Assembly: GCA_036570145.1 (NCBI GenBank)
Contig: DATCPJ010000117.1
Location: 1-6,081, forward strand
Direction of reading: 5' to 3'
Origin: UBA6019 sp036570145
Lineage (GTDB): Bacteria > Chloroflexota > Dormibacteria > Dormibacterales > Dormibacteraceae
DNA: 6,081 bases
In this document: one piece after another, positions 5,992 to 6,081 of the stretch
Layout: every line of letters begins with the position of its first letter
Position numbering within the stretch: the stretch's first letter is position 1
Notes under the pieces: model-generated
What the model was told of the DNA's origin: nothing
Seen by the model: the letters and a program-made list of their open reading frames with translations, nothing else
Database searches by the model: none
Translations under genes and position numbers: made by a program

Positions 5992-6081
5992 AGGTTCTCG
6001 GCAAGGCGGTCTACCTGGCCGACCTCGAGCTTCCCGATGCCCTCGAAGCCGCCTTCATCCGCTCGCCGGTCGGCCACGCGA
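5988..6081 (+). CDS. Molybdopterin-binding large subunit, N-terminus only (truncated by window end)
   Basis: Translation from GTG 5988 gives 31 residues, containing GKAVYLADLELP (5-16) and AFIRSPVGHA (22-31). This matches the start of the aldehyde oxidase/xanthine dehydrogenase a/b hammerhead domain, with its usual pattern tGxAxYxxDxxlP followed by vRSPxxHA. The start is supported by the GTGA overlap with the 2Fe-2S gene stop. The N-terminus is short: long-form CoxL proteins have some 20-30 residues before this motif. The residues that separate CO dehydrogenase from other hydroxylases (for example the AYXCSFR loop of form I CoxL) lie beyond the window, so the substrate cannot be assigned. The gene order medium-small-large matches cox-type operons. 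Confidence 0.85.
   Translation, partial: MKVLGKAVYLADLELPDALEAAFIRSPVGHA

Overview
This is a very GC-rich window with strongly GC-biased third codon positions. It encodes an F420-type luciferase-like oxidoreductase, a cytoplasmic YceI-family protein and a molybdenum hydroxylase operon that uses TTG and GTG starts. Together these suggest a high-GC actinobacterium, perhaps of the Thermoleophilia type; Chloroflexota is the main alternative. No rRNA, tRNA, CRISPR array, transposase or attachment site was seen, so the taxonomic guess rests on composition and gene content only.

Layout. (1) Positions 1-2895, plus strand: one long gene for a superfamily 2 DECH-box helicase. It has a large insert between its two motor domains, then a hydrophobic hairpin that is probably transmembrane, then an unrecognised C-terminal domain. 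Its frame is open to the left edge, so the true start may lie outside the window. (2) Positions 2896-3106: the gap between convergent genes. It holds a hairpin terminator for the helicase, a 120-bp inverted pair of REP-like units each carrying a G-quadruplex motif, and a strong terminator for the minus-strand gene. (3) Positions 3107-3661, minus strand: a YceI-like lipid-binding protein without a signal peptide. (4) Positions 3662-3798: a divergent intergenic region. (5) Positions 3799-6081, plus strand: a tightly packed operon of an LLM-class oxidoreductase, then the FAD subunit, the 2Fe-2S subunit and the first 31 codons of the molybdopterin subunit of a CO dehydrogenase/xanthine dehydrogenase-family enzyme.

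How the genes work together. The last three genes are in the medium-small-large order of CO dehydrogenase-type (cox) operons and are joined by 4-nt stop/start overlaps. Their products should form one complex that passes electrons from the Mo site through two 2Fe-2S clusters to FAD. The oxidoreductase gene ends 13 nt before the FAD subunit and is probably co-transcribed, so it may act in the same oxidative pathway. The substrate cannot be told because the Mo-subunit active site lies beyond the window. The helicase and YceI genes show no functional link to this operon.

The most unusual items are the helicase with its hydrophobic hairpin and the REP/G-quadruplex pair between the convergent genes. 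Neither is shown here to be a new system.
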